Source of the DNA: Rhodococcus sp. CH91
Lineage (GTDB): Bacteria; Actinomycetota; Actinomycetes; Mycobacteriales; Mycobacteriaceae
DNA: 64,000 nt
Direction: 5' to 3'
Assembly (NCBI RefSeq): GCF_022554085.1
Contig: NZ_JAKFYR010000008.1
Location: forward strand, 1-64,000
The notes beneath the pieces were generated by a model. The model ran no database searches. It saw only the letters and a program-made list of their open reading frames with translations, and was not told where the DNA came from. Shown piece by piece: positions 45,112 through 53,154 of this stretch. Each line of letters opens with the position of its first letter. Position 1 is the stretch's first letter. Position numbers and translations under genes: made by a program.

Positions 45112-45915
45112 TCAGCGGGAGGGTGCGTCTTCCGCGTCCGCGTCCCCTGCCCGGCCGGGAGCGACCAGCAGTTCACGGCCGGCCCGGAAGACCGTGGCCG
45201 CACGCGGCAATTCGCCGGGCGCACCACTGCGGAAGACCTCGATGCTCCCCGAACCCGTGACGGGCCGGCCGAGCGCGTCGATCCGCCGCAGGGTCTGGCG
45301 TGCCACCGCCTCGGCACTGTCGAACAGTCGCACTCCGGGCGGCAGATGGGCGGCGATGGTGTCGGCCACCAGCGGATAGTGGGTGCACCCGAGCACCACA
45401 CCCTGGACGTCGCCGGGGGTGCGTTCGGCTGCGGAGGCGACCGCGGCGACGACGGCGTCCCGGTCCCCCGCGTCGATCGCGTCGGCGAGTCCGTGACACG
45501 CGACCCCCACCACGTCGGCACCGTTCGCGAACTGCTCGATCAGATTCGCCTGATACCGGCTCGCGGTGGTCGCGGCGGTTGCCCAGATCGCCACCGAGTC
45601 GCACGCCGCAGCGGCCGGCTTGACGGCCGGTACGGTCCCCACGACCGGCACGGACGGCCCGAGATCTGCACGGACGTGCTCGAGTGCCGTCACCGAGGCG
45701 GTGTTGCACGGCAGCACCACCACGTCGGCGCCCCGATCGACGGCGCGGCGGGCGGTGGTGACGACCCGGTCGATCACCCACTCCGAAGGCTTGGGGCCCC
45801 ACGGGGCTCCCTCGGGGTCCATCGACAGCACCAGATCGAGATCGGGACGCAACCGTCGCAGCCACGCGGACGTCGGCAGCAGCCCGAGACCCGAGTCGAT
45901 GAGCGCAACGATCAC
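45112..45915 (-). CDS. Glutamate-racemase-like protein (Asp/Glu racemase family)
   Basis: A 267-residue member of the aspartate/glutamate racemase fold. The catalytic cysteines are both present: Cys70 in LPCNTAS and Cys177 in LGCTHYP, with DSG at residues 7-9 for substrate binding. The start is divergent from standard MurI: IDSGLGLLPTSAW replaces the FDSGxGGLxV motif and the DSAxxPYG loop is replaced by DPEGAPWGPKP. It could be a second glutamate racemase or act on another acidic amino acid. It ends 166 bases upstream of the MFS start on the same strand and seems to be transcribed alone. I leave the gene symbol open. Confidence 0.8.
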   Translation of the reverse strand: MIVALIDSGLGLLPTSAWLRRLRPDLDLVLSMDPEGAPWGPKPSEWVIDRVVTTARRAVDRGADVVVLPCNTASVTALEHVRADLGPSVPVVGTVPAVKPAAAACDSVAIWATAATTASRYQANLIEQFANGADVVGVACHGLADAIDAGDRDAVVAAVASAAERTPGDVQGVVLGCTHYPLVADTIAAHLPPGVRLFDSAEAVARQTLRRIDALGRPVTGSGSIEVFRSGAPGELPRAATVFRAGRELLVAPGRAGDADAEDAPSR

Positions 45916-45983
45916 CCTACGAATCTAGCCGGTCGCGCACAGCCGGTCCGATGCCGGTCGCCGGCGCCCGCACGCGTGCGGGG

Positions 45984-47189
45984 TCAGACCGCGGCGGCGA
46001 GCAGCTCCTCGATCGGCGCACCCGCGGCGATCTTCGCGCGCGATTTCATCACCATCGCGGGCAGGCCCCCGCCGACCACGCCGGCGAGCTTGCCGTCGCG
46101 CTCGTAGTAGGCGAGGAACTTGCGTCCGTCGTCACGCACGACGTGCACCCGGTCGTCGGCCGTCACCGCGCCCAGGCCCTGGATCTTGACGTCGTACTGG
46201 TCGCTCCAGAAGTAGGGCACCTGCGCGGCGGCACCGGCCTCTGCGCCCATGAGCGTCTTCGCGAGTACGGACGCCTGTTCCCCGGCGTTCGTCCAGTGCT
46301 CGATGCGCCTGCGTCCACCTGCCGGTACCTGCCACGACGCGACGTCGCCGACCGCCCACACGTGCGGAGTGGAGGTTCGTCCGGTTCCGTCGCACACGAC
46401 CCCGTTGTCCACCTCGATGCCCGAGCCGTCGAGCCACTCGGTGGCCGGGATCGACCCGATACCGAGCACCACGAGATCGACGTCGATCTCGCTGCCGTCG
46501 CCGAGCACCGCGGAGGTGACCCGCTCGGCGCCGCGGATCTCCGACAGTCCGACTCCGGCGCGCACGTCGACACCCTCGGCGGTGTGCAGTCGTGCGACGA
46601 GCGCTCCGACCTCGGCGCCGAGCACCGACGCCAGCGGTGTGGGTTGCGGCTCGACCAGCACGACCTCGACCTCGCGGCCACGCAGGCTCGCAGCGACCTC
46701 GCACCCGATGAAACCCGCTCCGACGACGAGGGCACGGGCACCGGGGGCGATCGACTCGCGCAACGCGCGGCTGTCCTCGAGCGACCGCAGCACGTGCACT
46801 CCGGTCAGTTCCGGCAGACCCGGGATGCGACGGGGGCGCAGTCCGGTGGCGACGACGAGCTCGTCGTATCCGATCTCGGTTCCGTCGGCGAGGGTCAGCG
46901 TGCGCGCCGCGGGGTCCACCGAACGCGCCGCCGTGCCGAGCCGGAGTTCGATCCGGTTCTCGTCGAAGAACTCACGAGGACGAAGGGTGGTGTCGTCGCG
47001 ATCGCCGCGCAGAACCTCCTTCGACAACGGCGGGCGGTCGTACGGCAGGTGCGTCTCGTCGCCGACCAGCACGAGCTCGCCCTCGTATCCGGCGCGTCGC
47101 AGTTCCTCGGCGGTACGTACCGCCGCCAGGCCCGCGCCCACGACGACGACGCGCTCCGGCGTATTCTCGGTCTCCCGCTCGTTCGACAC
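45984..47189 (-). CDS. FAD-dependent ferredoxin/rubredoxin reductase
   Basis: A 401-residue oxygenase-coupled reductase (BphA4/ThcD/putidaredoxin-reductase type) that moves electrons from NADH to a ferredoxin or rubredoxin partner. The FAD site is VVVVGAGLAAVRTAEELR near 15-32, the NAD site LVVGAGFIGCEVAASL near 145-160, the second FAD site VWAVGDVASW near 265, and the C-terminal domain has YFWSDQYDVKIQGLG near 310. GTG at 47189 follows AAGGA; the very long frame upstream runs through the Asp23 genes and is not coding. No ferredoxin gene is adjacent, so its partner oxygenase is unknown. Confidence 0.9.
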   Translation of the reverse strand: MSNERETENTPERVVVVGAGLAAVRTAEELRRAGYEGELVLVGDETHLPYDRPPLSKEVLRGDRDDTTLRPREFFDENRIELRLGTAARSVDPAARTLTLADGTEIGYDELVVATGLRPRRIPGLPELTGVHVLRSLEDSRALRESIAPGARALVVGAGFIGCEVAASLRGREVEVVLVEPQPTPLASVLGAEVGALVARLHTAEGVDVRAGVGLSEIRGAERVTSAVLGDGSEIDVDLVVLGIGSIPATEWLDGSGIEVDNGVVCDGTGRTSTPHVWAVGDVASWQVPAGGRRRIEHWTNAGEQASVLAKTLMGAEAGAAAQVPYFWSDQYDVKIQGLGAVTADDRVHVVRDDGRKFLAYYERDGKLAGVVGGGLPAMVMKSRAKIAAGAPIEELLAAAV

Positions 47190-47387
47190 CTTCGGCCATC
47201 CTTCGAATCGTCTGTGACACGAATACACGTGCCGCTCTGTAGTGACGTGTCCCACCTGTGCGTCCCATGTTCTTACCAAACGGCTACCGCAGGCGACAGA
47301 CCCACATCGGCCACTAGAGTTCGAGACACCGTGAGGACAATGGGATCGAGCACGGAACACGACCGGTACATCTGACTTGGAGCGCTC
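47190..47387. promoter_or_regulatory. Divergent intergenic region, reductase / Asp23 cassette
   Basis: This 198-base gap separates two divergent starts and must hold both promoters. TAGAGT at 47318-47323 is a possible -10 for the Asp23 cassette and TTGGAG is the ribosome site five bases before ATG 47388. No recognisable repressor palindrome is seen. Confidence 0.4.
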
Positions 47388-47849
47388 ATGACCAGCGACA
47401 GCGGTGCAGGAATCAGCCGCATACAGTTCGGCGCCGGAACGTCCTCGGGTTTCGTCGACCCTCAGGGCCGCACGATCATCGCCGACGCGGTGGTCGCCAA
47501 GATCGCGGGCCTCGCGACCCGGGAGATCAGCGGCGTGATCGAGGTGGGCGCCGGCACCGCCCGCGTGGTGGGAGCGCTGCGCGACCGGATACCCGGCGCG
47601 CGCATCAACCACGGTCAGGGCGTGGCCGTCGAGGTGGGCGAACGACAAGCCGCGATCGACATCGGCATCGTCGCCGAATACGGAGTGGCACTGCACGAAC
47701 TCGCCGTCGCCATCCGCCAGAACGTCATCGCCGCGGTCGAGCGGATGACCGGTCTCGAGGTCACCGAAGTCAACATCACGGTCTTCGACGTCATGCTCCA
47801 CGAGGAGGCCGCGGCCCTCACCGACGACGTCAAACCCCGCGTGCAGTGA
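47388..47849 (+). CDS. Asp23/Gls24-family envelope stress protein
   Basis: A 153-residue alkaline-shock protein. The family core runs from GRTIIADAVVAKIAGLATREI near residue 27 to TEVNITVFDV near 130, with the GVAVEVGERQAAIDIGIVAEYG strand region between (each run shortened). Asp23 proteins form a membrane-tethered layer held by AmaP in Firmicutes, and are needed for envelope stress tolerance. It is the first and best-matching member of a five-gene cassette; its TGA overlaps the next GTG. Confidence 0.9.
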   Translation: MTSDSGAGISRIQFGAGTSSGFVDPQGRTIIADAVVAKIAGLATREISGVIEVGAGTARVVGALRDRIPGARINHGQGVAVEVGERQAAIDIGIVAEYGVALHELAVAIRQNVIAAVERMTGLEVTEVNITVFDVMLHEEAAALTDDVKPRVQ

Positions 47850-48157
47850 CCTCCGGGGCCGCAGACTCGGTGGAGACGGCCGATCTGGTCGCGCACGCCG
47901 CACTGGCCGTTTCCGGCGTCGTGAGTCTGCACGGCGGTGCGTTCGGCGAGGTGGCCACCTACCTCCCGGGCCGGCGTGTCGACGGCATACGGCTGACCGA
48001 CCGGATCTGCGAAGTGCACATCGTCGTGCGGATCCCGGCGGATCTGCCGGCCGTCGCCCAGGCCGTCCGCGCTCGGGTCGCCCCGCTGGTGACCGTGCCC
48101 GTCCAGGTGACGATCGAAGACGTCCACGTCGGGGAACGAGAAGGAGCACAATCGTGA
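47846..48157 (+). CDS. Short Asp23-related protein
   Basis: A 103-residue protein resembling a reduced Asp23 domain: AHAALAVSGVVSLHGGAFGEV at the start mirrors the IAGLATREISGV segment of the first gene, followed by CEVHIVVRIPADLPAVA and a closing VQVTIEDVHV strand. It lacks the glycine-rich DUF322 end. GTG at 47846 overlaps the previous stop (GTGA), so it depends on coupled translation. Its role is unknown but it probably joins the Asp23 layer. Confidence 0.8.
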   Translation: MTSGAADSVETADLVAHAALAVSGVVSLHGGAFGEVATYLPGRRVDGIRLTDRICEVHIVVRIPADLPAVAQAVRARVAPLVTVPVQVTIEDVHVGEREGAQS

Positions 48158-48348
48158 ACCACACACCCGTCAGCAACACCGCCGTCGGACTCCTCGCGGG
48201 ACTGCTGCTCGCCCTCGCCGGGATCATCGGCGGTTTCAGCGGACTGTTGTTCGGCGTGCTGCTCGGGGCCCTCGGGGCCGCGATCGGCGCCCACCGCGAC
48301 GGCCACCTCGACCTCGGCGCCCTCCTGCGGAGCCGCGGCCGTGGCTGA
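48154..48348 (+). CDS. Small DUF2273-like membrane protein
   Basis: A 64-residue protein that is mostly two hydrophobic helices: VGLLAGLLLALAGIIGGFSG near 11-30 and LLFGVLLGALGAAIGAH near 31-47, with a short basic tail. DUF2273 proteins of this size occur between Asp23 genes in many Gram-positive bacteria. It begins with GTG overlapping the previous stop by four bases and ends eight bases into the next gene. Confidence 0.8.
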   Translation: MNHTPVSNTAVGLLAGLLLALAGIIGGFSGLLFGVLLGALGAAIGAHRDGHLDLGALLRSRGRG

Positions 48349-49336
48349 TCAGGCCCTGCCCGAGATCGACACACCCGACGACCCCGTCTGCCCGGGCGAA
48401 CGCGGCAGGCTCGTCGTCAAGGACCGGGCCATCGAGCGGATCGCCGCTGCGGCCGCACTCGGCGTCCCCGGAGTCGTTCGGCACAGCGGAGGCGGCATCC
48501 TCCGTCTCACCGGCCGCGATCTGCCCCGCGCCGACATCACCACCGGCACGAATGCCGTAGCGGTCAACCTCTACATCGCAGCCGAATGGCCGTACGACGC
48601 CGCGATGCTCACCCGCCGGGTCCACGATGCAGTCGAACGCCGGCTGCGTGAGCTGACGGGACTGCGCGTCCACGAACTCAACGTGCTCGTCGTCGCGACG
48701 GCTCCCGTCGAGGACGGCGAAGAGGACGACTCGCAACCGCCCGTCGAGTACCTGGAGTCGGACATCGTCGCCGCGCGGACCACCCCGCACCCCGACATCC
48801 CGACGGTCGCTCCCCTGCCCCCGCTCGCCTCACCTGCGGCGGCGCCCGCCGCCGCGCTCGTCGCCGTCGCGGCACTCGTGATGGCCTTCACCGCCGCCCG
48901 GGAGCTGCTCATCGTCAACGGCACGTACGCCGGTGCACCCTGGCTGCGCAACTCCTTCGAGTGGTTCGGCCGTCTCCACTGGCACACCTGGCTCGCTCCC
49001 GTCGCAGGGATATGCCTCGTGCTGGGGATCGCCCTGATCGCGGTCGCTCTCAAACCCCGACGCCGCACCCACGTGCCCTTGCAGGTCGCCGGGCCGGTGC
49101 CGACGGTGTGGATGCGCCGCACCGACGTGGCACGCATGTGCAGCGCCCACGCCTCGGCGCTGACCGGCGTGCGGACCGCCCGCACCGTCGTCGATCGTCG
49201 ACGCGCCGTGGTGCGTGTCTCCGTCGAGCAGGACACCCCCGTCGACGAGGTCACCGCCTCGGTGTGTGCCGCGGTCGCCCCGAACCTCGCGGCGCTCGCG
49301 GATCCGGTCGAACTCGTCGTGGAGGTGACGCGGTGA
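48341..49336 (+). CDS. Asp23-domain protein with a C-terminal membrane region (DUF6286-like)
   Basis: A 331-residue two-part protein. Residues 1-125 form an Asp23-type domain (GRLVVKDRAIERIAAAAAL near 22, VHELNVLVV near 110). A Pro/Ala-rich linker with acidic EDGEEDD near 128 follows. Two hydrophobic segments near 162-182 and 212-236 cross the membrane, and a soluble end domain with VTASVCAAVAPNLAALADPV resembles the DUF6286/AmaP tail. The start GTG overlaps the previous gene by eight bases. It combines the Asp23 and anchor functions in one chain, which is typical of actinobacteria. Confidence 0.82.
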   Translation: MADQALPEIDTPDDPVCPGERGRLVVKDRAIERIAAAAALGVPGVVRHSGGGILRLTGRDLPRADITTGTNAVAVNLYIAAEWPYDAAMLTRRVHDAVERRLRELTGLRVHELNVLVVATAPVEDGEEDDSQPPVEYLESDIVAARTTPHPDIPTVAPLPPLASPAAAPAAALVAVAALVMAFTAARELLIVNGTYAGAPWLRNSFEWFGRLHWHTWLAPVAGICLVLGIALIAVALKPRRRTHVPLQVAGPVPTVWMRRTDVARMCSAHASALTGVRTARTVVDRRRAVVRVSVEQDTPVDEVTASVCAAVAPNLAALADPVELVVEVTR

Positions 49337-49896
49337 AACTCCGAACCGTACTGGCGAACCGGCTCGTCACCCTCATGGCCGGGCTCACGCTCGCCGGCCT
49401 CGGGGCATTCGCGCTCGCGTGGGTGTGGAAGGTGCCGTTCGCGCGCGAACAACTCACCCGTCTCGACCGTCCCCGCGTGACCGACGTCCCGGACCAGTCG
49501 TGGTGGACACCGGCGCTGTGGTCGGTCTTCGCGGGTGGTCTGGTGCTCGGCATCGCACTGCTCGCGGTCAATCTGTCACGGCGTCGCACCTCGACCGTGC
49601 AACTCTACGATCAGGTCACCGACGCCACTCTCGGCGTCGAACTCGGCCCGGTGGCGGACGGCGTGGCAGCGGAACTCTCCGCCCTGCCGGGGGTGCGGTC
49701 GGCGCGTGGGCGGGCGGTCGTGGAAAGACACCTACCGACACTCTCCGTGGTCGTGAACGCCGATCCGGCCGTGGACGTGGCCGAGTTGACGCAGGCGGCC
49801 GAGGATGCGGCCCAGCGCGTCGCACGGGCGCTCGGTGGAGCGCACGTGGCGACGCAGGTCCTGCTGCACCTCGATCCGGCGGTGGACGTCCACTAG
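49333..49896 (+). CDS. amaP: AmaP-like alkaline shock membrane anchor
   Basis: A 187-residue protein with two N-terminal membrane helices (about 8-32 and 62-82), then a soluble domain ending VATQVLLHLDPAVDV. This matches the AmaP shape of the protein that anchors Asp23 to the membrane. GTG at 49333 overlaps the previous stop by four bases. The frame stays open far upstream, but there it is an alternate frame of the preceding gene. It ends the Asp23 cassette; the next gene is convergent. Confidence 0.8.
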   Translation: MKLRTVLANRLVTLMAGLTLAGLGAFALAWVWKVPFAREQLTRLDRPRVTDVPDQSWWTPALWSVFAGGLVLGIALLAVNLSRRRTSTVQLYDQVTDATLGVELGPVADGVAAELSALPGVRSARGRAVVERHLPTLSVVVNADPAVDVAELTQAAEDAAQRVARALGGAHVATQVLLHLDPAVDVH

Positions 49897-49925
49897 CACG
49901 ACGCCCGCCGGCACCGAATCGGCGA

Positions 49926-51101
49926 TCACGCCGTGGCTGTATCCACGAGGTCGTGTTCGACGCGGTAGTCCACCCGCATCCGGTCCATCGCCACATCGCG
50001 CACCTTGTAGGCGCGCAGGGTGGTGCGCTCCCGGTCCGGATAACGGATCTCCTGGACGCGGTTGACGAGGGCGAGCACCGGCCCGATACGTCCGAGCACG
50101 TATTTGAGCGGGCCGTCGGGGATGTGCAGGGCGTCGGCATCCTCGTCGCCGATGAACACCCTCTGCAAGGAGTGCGTCACCGTGCGGGCGATCGTCGTGC
50201 GCACCGGGGCCCTGCCCGGCAGCAGATTCGCGAGTTCCGGGACGAGATACTGCTCGGTCAGCGCTGTGACGAACTGCCGATCCTCGTCGCTCGGCCCCGG
50301 AGAGGTGAGACGGTACAACTCCTCGATCGCGATGTGGTCGCGTTCGGTGCGCAGGCTCAACTCCTCGCCCATTCCGATCACGTGTCCGACATAGCGCCAC
50401 AGGTGGTAGATGTCGTCGAGCTCGCGATCGGTGAAGCGGACACCGAGGGTGTGCATCGCCTCGACCGCCATGTGCCCGAATTCGGCCATCGTGAGCGCCA
50501 TGTACGACTGCGGGATCGGTACTCCCCATGCGTCCTCGTCCCACATCCCGCTCGCGCGGATCCCTTTACGCACGTGGGCGTGGATGAGCCGTACCCGCAC
50601 GGTGAACGCGAATCCTCCGCCCTCACGCCGCATCCCGCCGCGCGCGAGAACGTGCCGGAGCCACTCCCCCACTTCCACCGACCGCACCGCCGGTTGCCCC
50701 ACATACCGGCCGGTGAGCGCGAGCGGCTTGCCCGCGACGAAGTTTCCGGCGCCGCGCAACAGCGATGCCGCACCGAGCACCATCCCGAGGATCGGGGTGT
50801 GGCGCACGAGAGCGTCGGCCGCATTGTCGAGGCGGTCGTGATCGACCCATGCCGGCTCGTCGTCGAGGAAGGCGAACAGCTCGCGCAGTGAATCCGGTGC
50901 GTCCGGGACGGCGCCGATCCCGTCGGCGAGCGCGATCCGCACCGCAGCGGTCGCCGATGTCGTTCCGAAGTCGTCGTTCACCACCGCGTCGGCCAGAGGG
51001 TCCGCCTGCCACATCCCGTCGAGCCAGCGCTCACCGAGATCGGCATATCGGCGCACCGCCAGGTCGGCGTTGCGGAGATCACCAGGGATACGTCGCTCCA
51101 T
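49926..51101 (-). CDS. Oxygenase MpaB family protein (DUF2236, Lcp-like)
   Basis: A 391-residue helical protein of the DUF2236 family that includes latex-clearing protein (Lcp) and MpaB, b-type haem dioxygenases. The stretch with VRLIHAHVRKGIRASGMW near 168-185 carries the Arg/His residues conserved in the family, and TMAEFGHMAVEAMHTLG near 207 and LWRYVGHVIGMGEEL near 238 supply further possible ligands. It lacks a signal peptide. The start is 45 bases from the divergent TetR start, which suggests that regulator controls it. The substrate is unknown; rubber cleavage cannot be inferred. Confidence 0.85.
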   Translation of the reverse strand: MERRIPGDLRNADLAVRRYADLGERWLDGMWQADPLADAVVNDDFGTTSATAAVRIALADGIGAVPDAPDSLRELFAFLDDEPAWVDHDRLDNAADALVRHTPILGMVLGAASLLRGAGNFVAGKPLALTGRYVGQPAVRSVEVGEWLRHVLARGGMRREGGGFAFTVRVRLIHAHVRKGIRASGMWDEDAWGVPIPQSYMALTMAEFGHMAVEAMHTLGVRFTDRELDDIYHLWRYVGHVIGMGEELSLRTERDHIAIEELYRLTSPGPSDEDRQFVTALTEQYLVPELANLLPGRAPVRTTIARTVTHSLQRVFIGDEDADALHIPDGPLKYVLGRIGPVLALVNRVQEIRYPDRERTTLRAYKVRDVAMDRMRVDYRVEHDLVDTATA

Positions 51102-51120
51102 GCATTCATGGAAACACGAG

Positions 51121-51139
51121 GAATACTCACTTACTATTC
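51121..51139. promoter_or_regulatory. 19-bp imperfect palindrome over the TetR -10 region
   Basis: GAATACTCACTTACTATTC has arms GAATA and TATTC, matching at 7 of 9 pairs around a central C. It overlaps TACTAT (51132-51137), a TANNNT -10 nine bases before the ATG at 51147, and lies 20 bases from the divergent MpaB start. It is the expected place for a TetR operator serving both genes. Confidence 0.55.
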
Positions 51140-51146
51140 ACTTTTC

Positions 51147-51779
51147 ATGAGCGCTCCGTACGGCCCGAAAAGCACAGGCAAACGCCCACGACGACGACCC
51201 GTCCAGCAGCGCAGCCACGACACCCGCAAGCTGCTCCTCACGTCTGCCTACGAGTTGCTCGAACGCCACCCGGCCCGGCGGATCAGCACCACGGCGCTGG
51301 CCGAGCACGCCCACGTGAGCATCGGGACCGTCTACCGGTACTTCCCGGACGTCGACGCCGTGCTGGACGAATTGCGCATGACCGCGGTGCACGCCATCAC
51401 CACCTCGCTGTCGACAGCGATCGGGCATGCCATGGACCAGAAGCCCGGCGACGCCATGGTGACGGTCGTCGAGAGCCTGACCTCCGCCTTCGAGAAACAC
51501 GCCGCGGTGCTGCGGGTCTCGTACACCTCGGAGGAGATCGAGTTCGGCCTCGCCTGGGCCGAGATCGAAGGGCCGCTACGACCACTGGGACGCATCATTC
51601 CCGCACGGCTCCGGCCGGACCTCGACGATGCCGCTCTGGACGATCTGGTGTTCATCGTGATGGGGGCGACGGCGAGCCTCTGCTCCCGGATCGCTCTGCT
51701 GCGGCCTCGCAGATCCGACCGGGACAGGATGATCGAGGTGACCTCCCGGATGCTTCTGGCTGCCGTCGAAGCGGCCTGA
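51147..51779 (+). CDS. TetR-family regulator, divergent from the MpaB gene
   Basis: A 210-residue TetR protein. A basic N-terminus (KRPRRRPVQQRSHDTRK) leads into the DNA-binding domain with RISTTALAEHAHVSIGTVYRYF near 45-66. The ligand domain (residues 75-205) is not recognisable. ATG at 51147 is preferred over 51108 because the upstream 13 codons cover the promoter and palindrome; with a -10 nine bases before ATG, the mRNA may be almost leaderless. It most likely represses the MpaB-family gene and itself. Confidence 0.87.
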   Translation: MSAPYGPKSTGKRPRRRPVQQRSHDTRKLLLTSAYELLERHPARRISTTALAEHAHVSIGTVYRYFPDVDAVLDELRMTAVHAITTSLSTAIGHAMDQKPGDAMVTVVESLTSAFEKHAAVLRVSYTSEEIEFGLAWAEIEGPLRPLGRIIPARLRPDLDDAALDDLVFIVMGATASLCSRIALLRPRRSDRDRMIEVTSRMLLAAVEAA

Positions 51780-51795
51780 GCACGTCCGGAAACGC

Positions 51796-51831
51796 CGAAC
51801 GGCGCCCACCCCTCGGGGTGGACGCCGTTCG
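51796..51831. terminator. Shared terminator between the TetR gene and tuf
   Basis: CGAACGGCG (51796-51804) pairs with CGCCGTTCG (51823-51831), and the stem continues with CCACCCC/GGGGTGG around a TC-rich loop. It lies between two convergent genes, 17 bases after the TetR stop and 41 bases past the tuf stop, so it can serve both. Confidence 0.85.
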
Positions 51832-51871
51832 AGCGTCAGCGGGCACTACCCCGCTTCAGTGAGGTATCAGC

Positions 51872-53062
51872 TCACTTGATGATCTTCGTGACGCGACCGG
51901 CGCCGACGGTGCGGCCACCCTCGCGGATCGCGAAGCGGAGGCCCTCGTCCATGGCGACCGGCTGGATCAGCTTGACGGACATCTCGGTGTTGTCACCGGG
52001 CATGACCATCTCGGTGCCCTCGGGGAGGGTAACAACGCCCGTCACGTCCGTGGTACGGAAGTAGAACTGCGGACGGTAGTTGTTGAAGAACGGCGTGTGG
52101 CGGCCGCCCTCCTCCTTGTTGAGGATGTAGGCCTGGCCCTCGAACTCCGTGTGGGGAGTCGTGGTGCCGGGCTTGACGACGACCTGGCCGCGCTCGACGT
52201 CCTCGCGCTTGATGCCGCGGACGAGGAGACCGACGTTGTCGCCGGCCTGGCCCTGGTCGAGCAGCTTGCGGAACATCTCGATGCCGGTGACCGTGGTCTT
52301 GGTCGAATCGGGGCGGATGCCGACGATCTCGACCTCTTCGTTGACGTTGATCACGCCGCGCTCGATACGACCGGTGACGACGGTGCCACGACCGGTGATC
52401 GTGAAGACGTCCTCGACGGGCATGAGGAACGGCTTGTCGGTCTCACGGACCGGATCCGGGATGGAGTCGTCGACGGCCTGCATGAGGTCGACGATCGACT
52501 GGACCCACTTCTCGTCACCCTCGAGAGCCTTGAGAGCCGAGATCGGGACGACCGGAGCGTTCTCGTCGAACTCCTGCGAAGCGAGGAGCTCACGCACCTC
52601 CATCTCGACGAGCTCGAGGATTTCCTCGTCGTCGACCATGTCGGCCTTGTTCAGGGCGACGAGGATGTAGGGAACGCCGACCTGACGGGCGAGCAGCACG
52701 TGCTCACGCGTCTGCGGCATCGGGCCGTCGGTGGCGGCCACGACCAGGATCGCGCCGTCCATCTGGGCGGCACCGGTGATCATGTTCTTGATGTAGTCGG
52801 CGTGACCCGGAGCGTCGACGTGCGCGTAGTGGCGCTTCTCGGTCTGGTACTCGACGTGGGAGATGTTGATCGTGATACCACGAGCCTTCTCCTCGGGAGC
52901 CTTGTCGATCTGGTCGAACGCGAAGCTCTCGTTCAGGTCCGGGTACTTGTCGGCCAGCACCTTGGTGATCGCAGCCGTGGTGGTGGTCTTGCCATGGTCG
53001 ACGTGACCGATGGTGCCGATGTTCACGTGCGGCTTGGTCCGCTCGAACTTCGCCTTCGCCAC
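51872..53062 (-). CDS. tuf: Elongation factor Tu
   Basis: A 396-residue GTPase that brings aminoacyl-tRNA to the ribosome. Motifs: [16 protein letters not shown] (residues 19-34), switch [14 protein letters not shown] near 80, [10 protein letters not shown] near 135, and SALKALEGD near 173. The N-terminal [10 protein letters not shown] is standard. It is the last gene of the str operon, 92 bases after fusA, and a strong terminator follows. Length and sequence show no change from the norm. Confidence 0.98.
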   Translation of the reverse strand: MAKAKFERTKPHVNIGTIGHVDHGKTTTTAAITKVLADKYPDLNESFAFDQIDKAPEEKARGITINISHVEYQTEKRHYAHVDAPGHADYIKNMITGAAQMDGAILVVAATDGPMPQTREHVLLARQVGVPYILVALNKADMVDDEEILELVEMEVRELLASQEFDENAPVVPISALKALEGDEKWVQSIVDLMQAVDDSIPDPVRETDKPFLMPVEDVFTITGRGTVVTGRIERGVINVNEEVEIVGIRPDSTKTTVTGIEMFRKLLDQGQAGDNVGLLVRGIKREDVERGQVVVKPGTTTPHTEFEGQAYILNKEEGGRHTPFFNNYRPQFYFRTTDVTGVVTLPEGTEMVMPGDNTEMSVKLIQPVAMDEGLRFAIREGGRTVGAGRVTKIIK

Positions 53063-53154
53063 TGGAATGTCCTCCTGGACTGTTGTTGCTTGCTGTATGC
53101 AGCAGTGCGGTTTGTATTACTTGGTCGTGCAGGCGACCGGGAGTTACCCGAAGA

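Noticed and set aside
45984-48374. 796-residue minus-strand frame
   Set aside because: Only its last 401 codons match a reductase; the rest is antisense to the Asp23 genes. GTG at 47189 is the supported start.
48961-49332. Upstream extension of the AmaP-like gene
   Set aside because: In this frame the sequence before 49333 is an out-of-frame reading of the preceding Asp23-domain gene; GTG at 49333 overlaps its stop.
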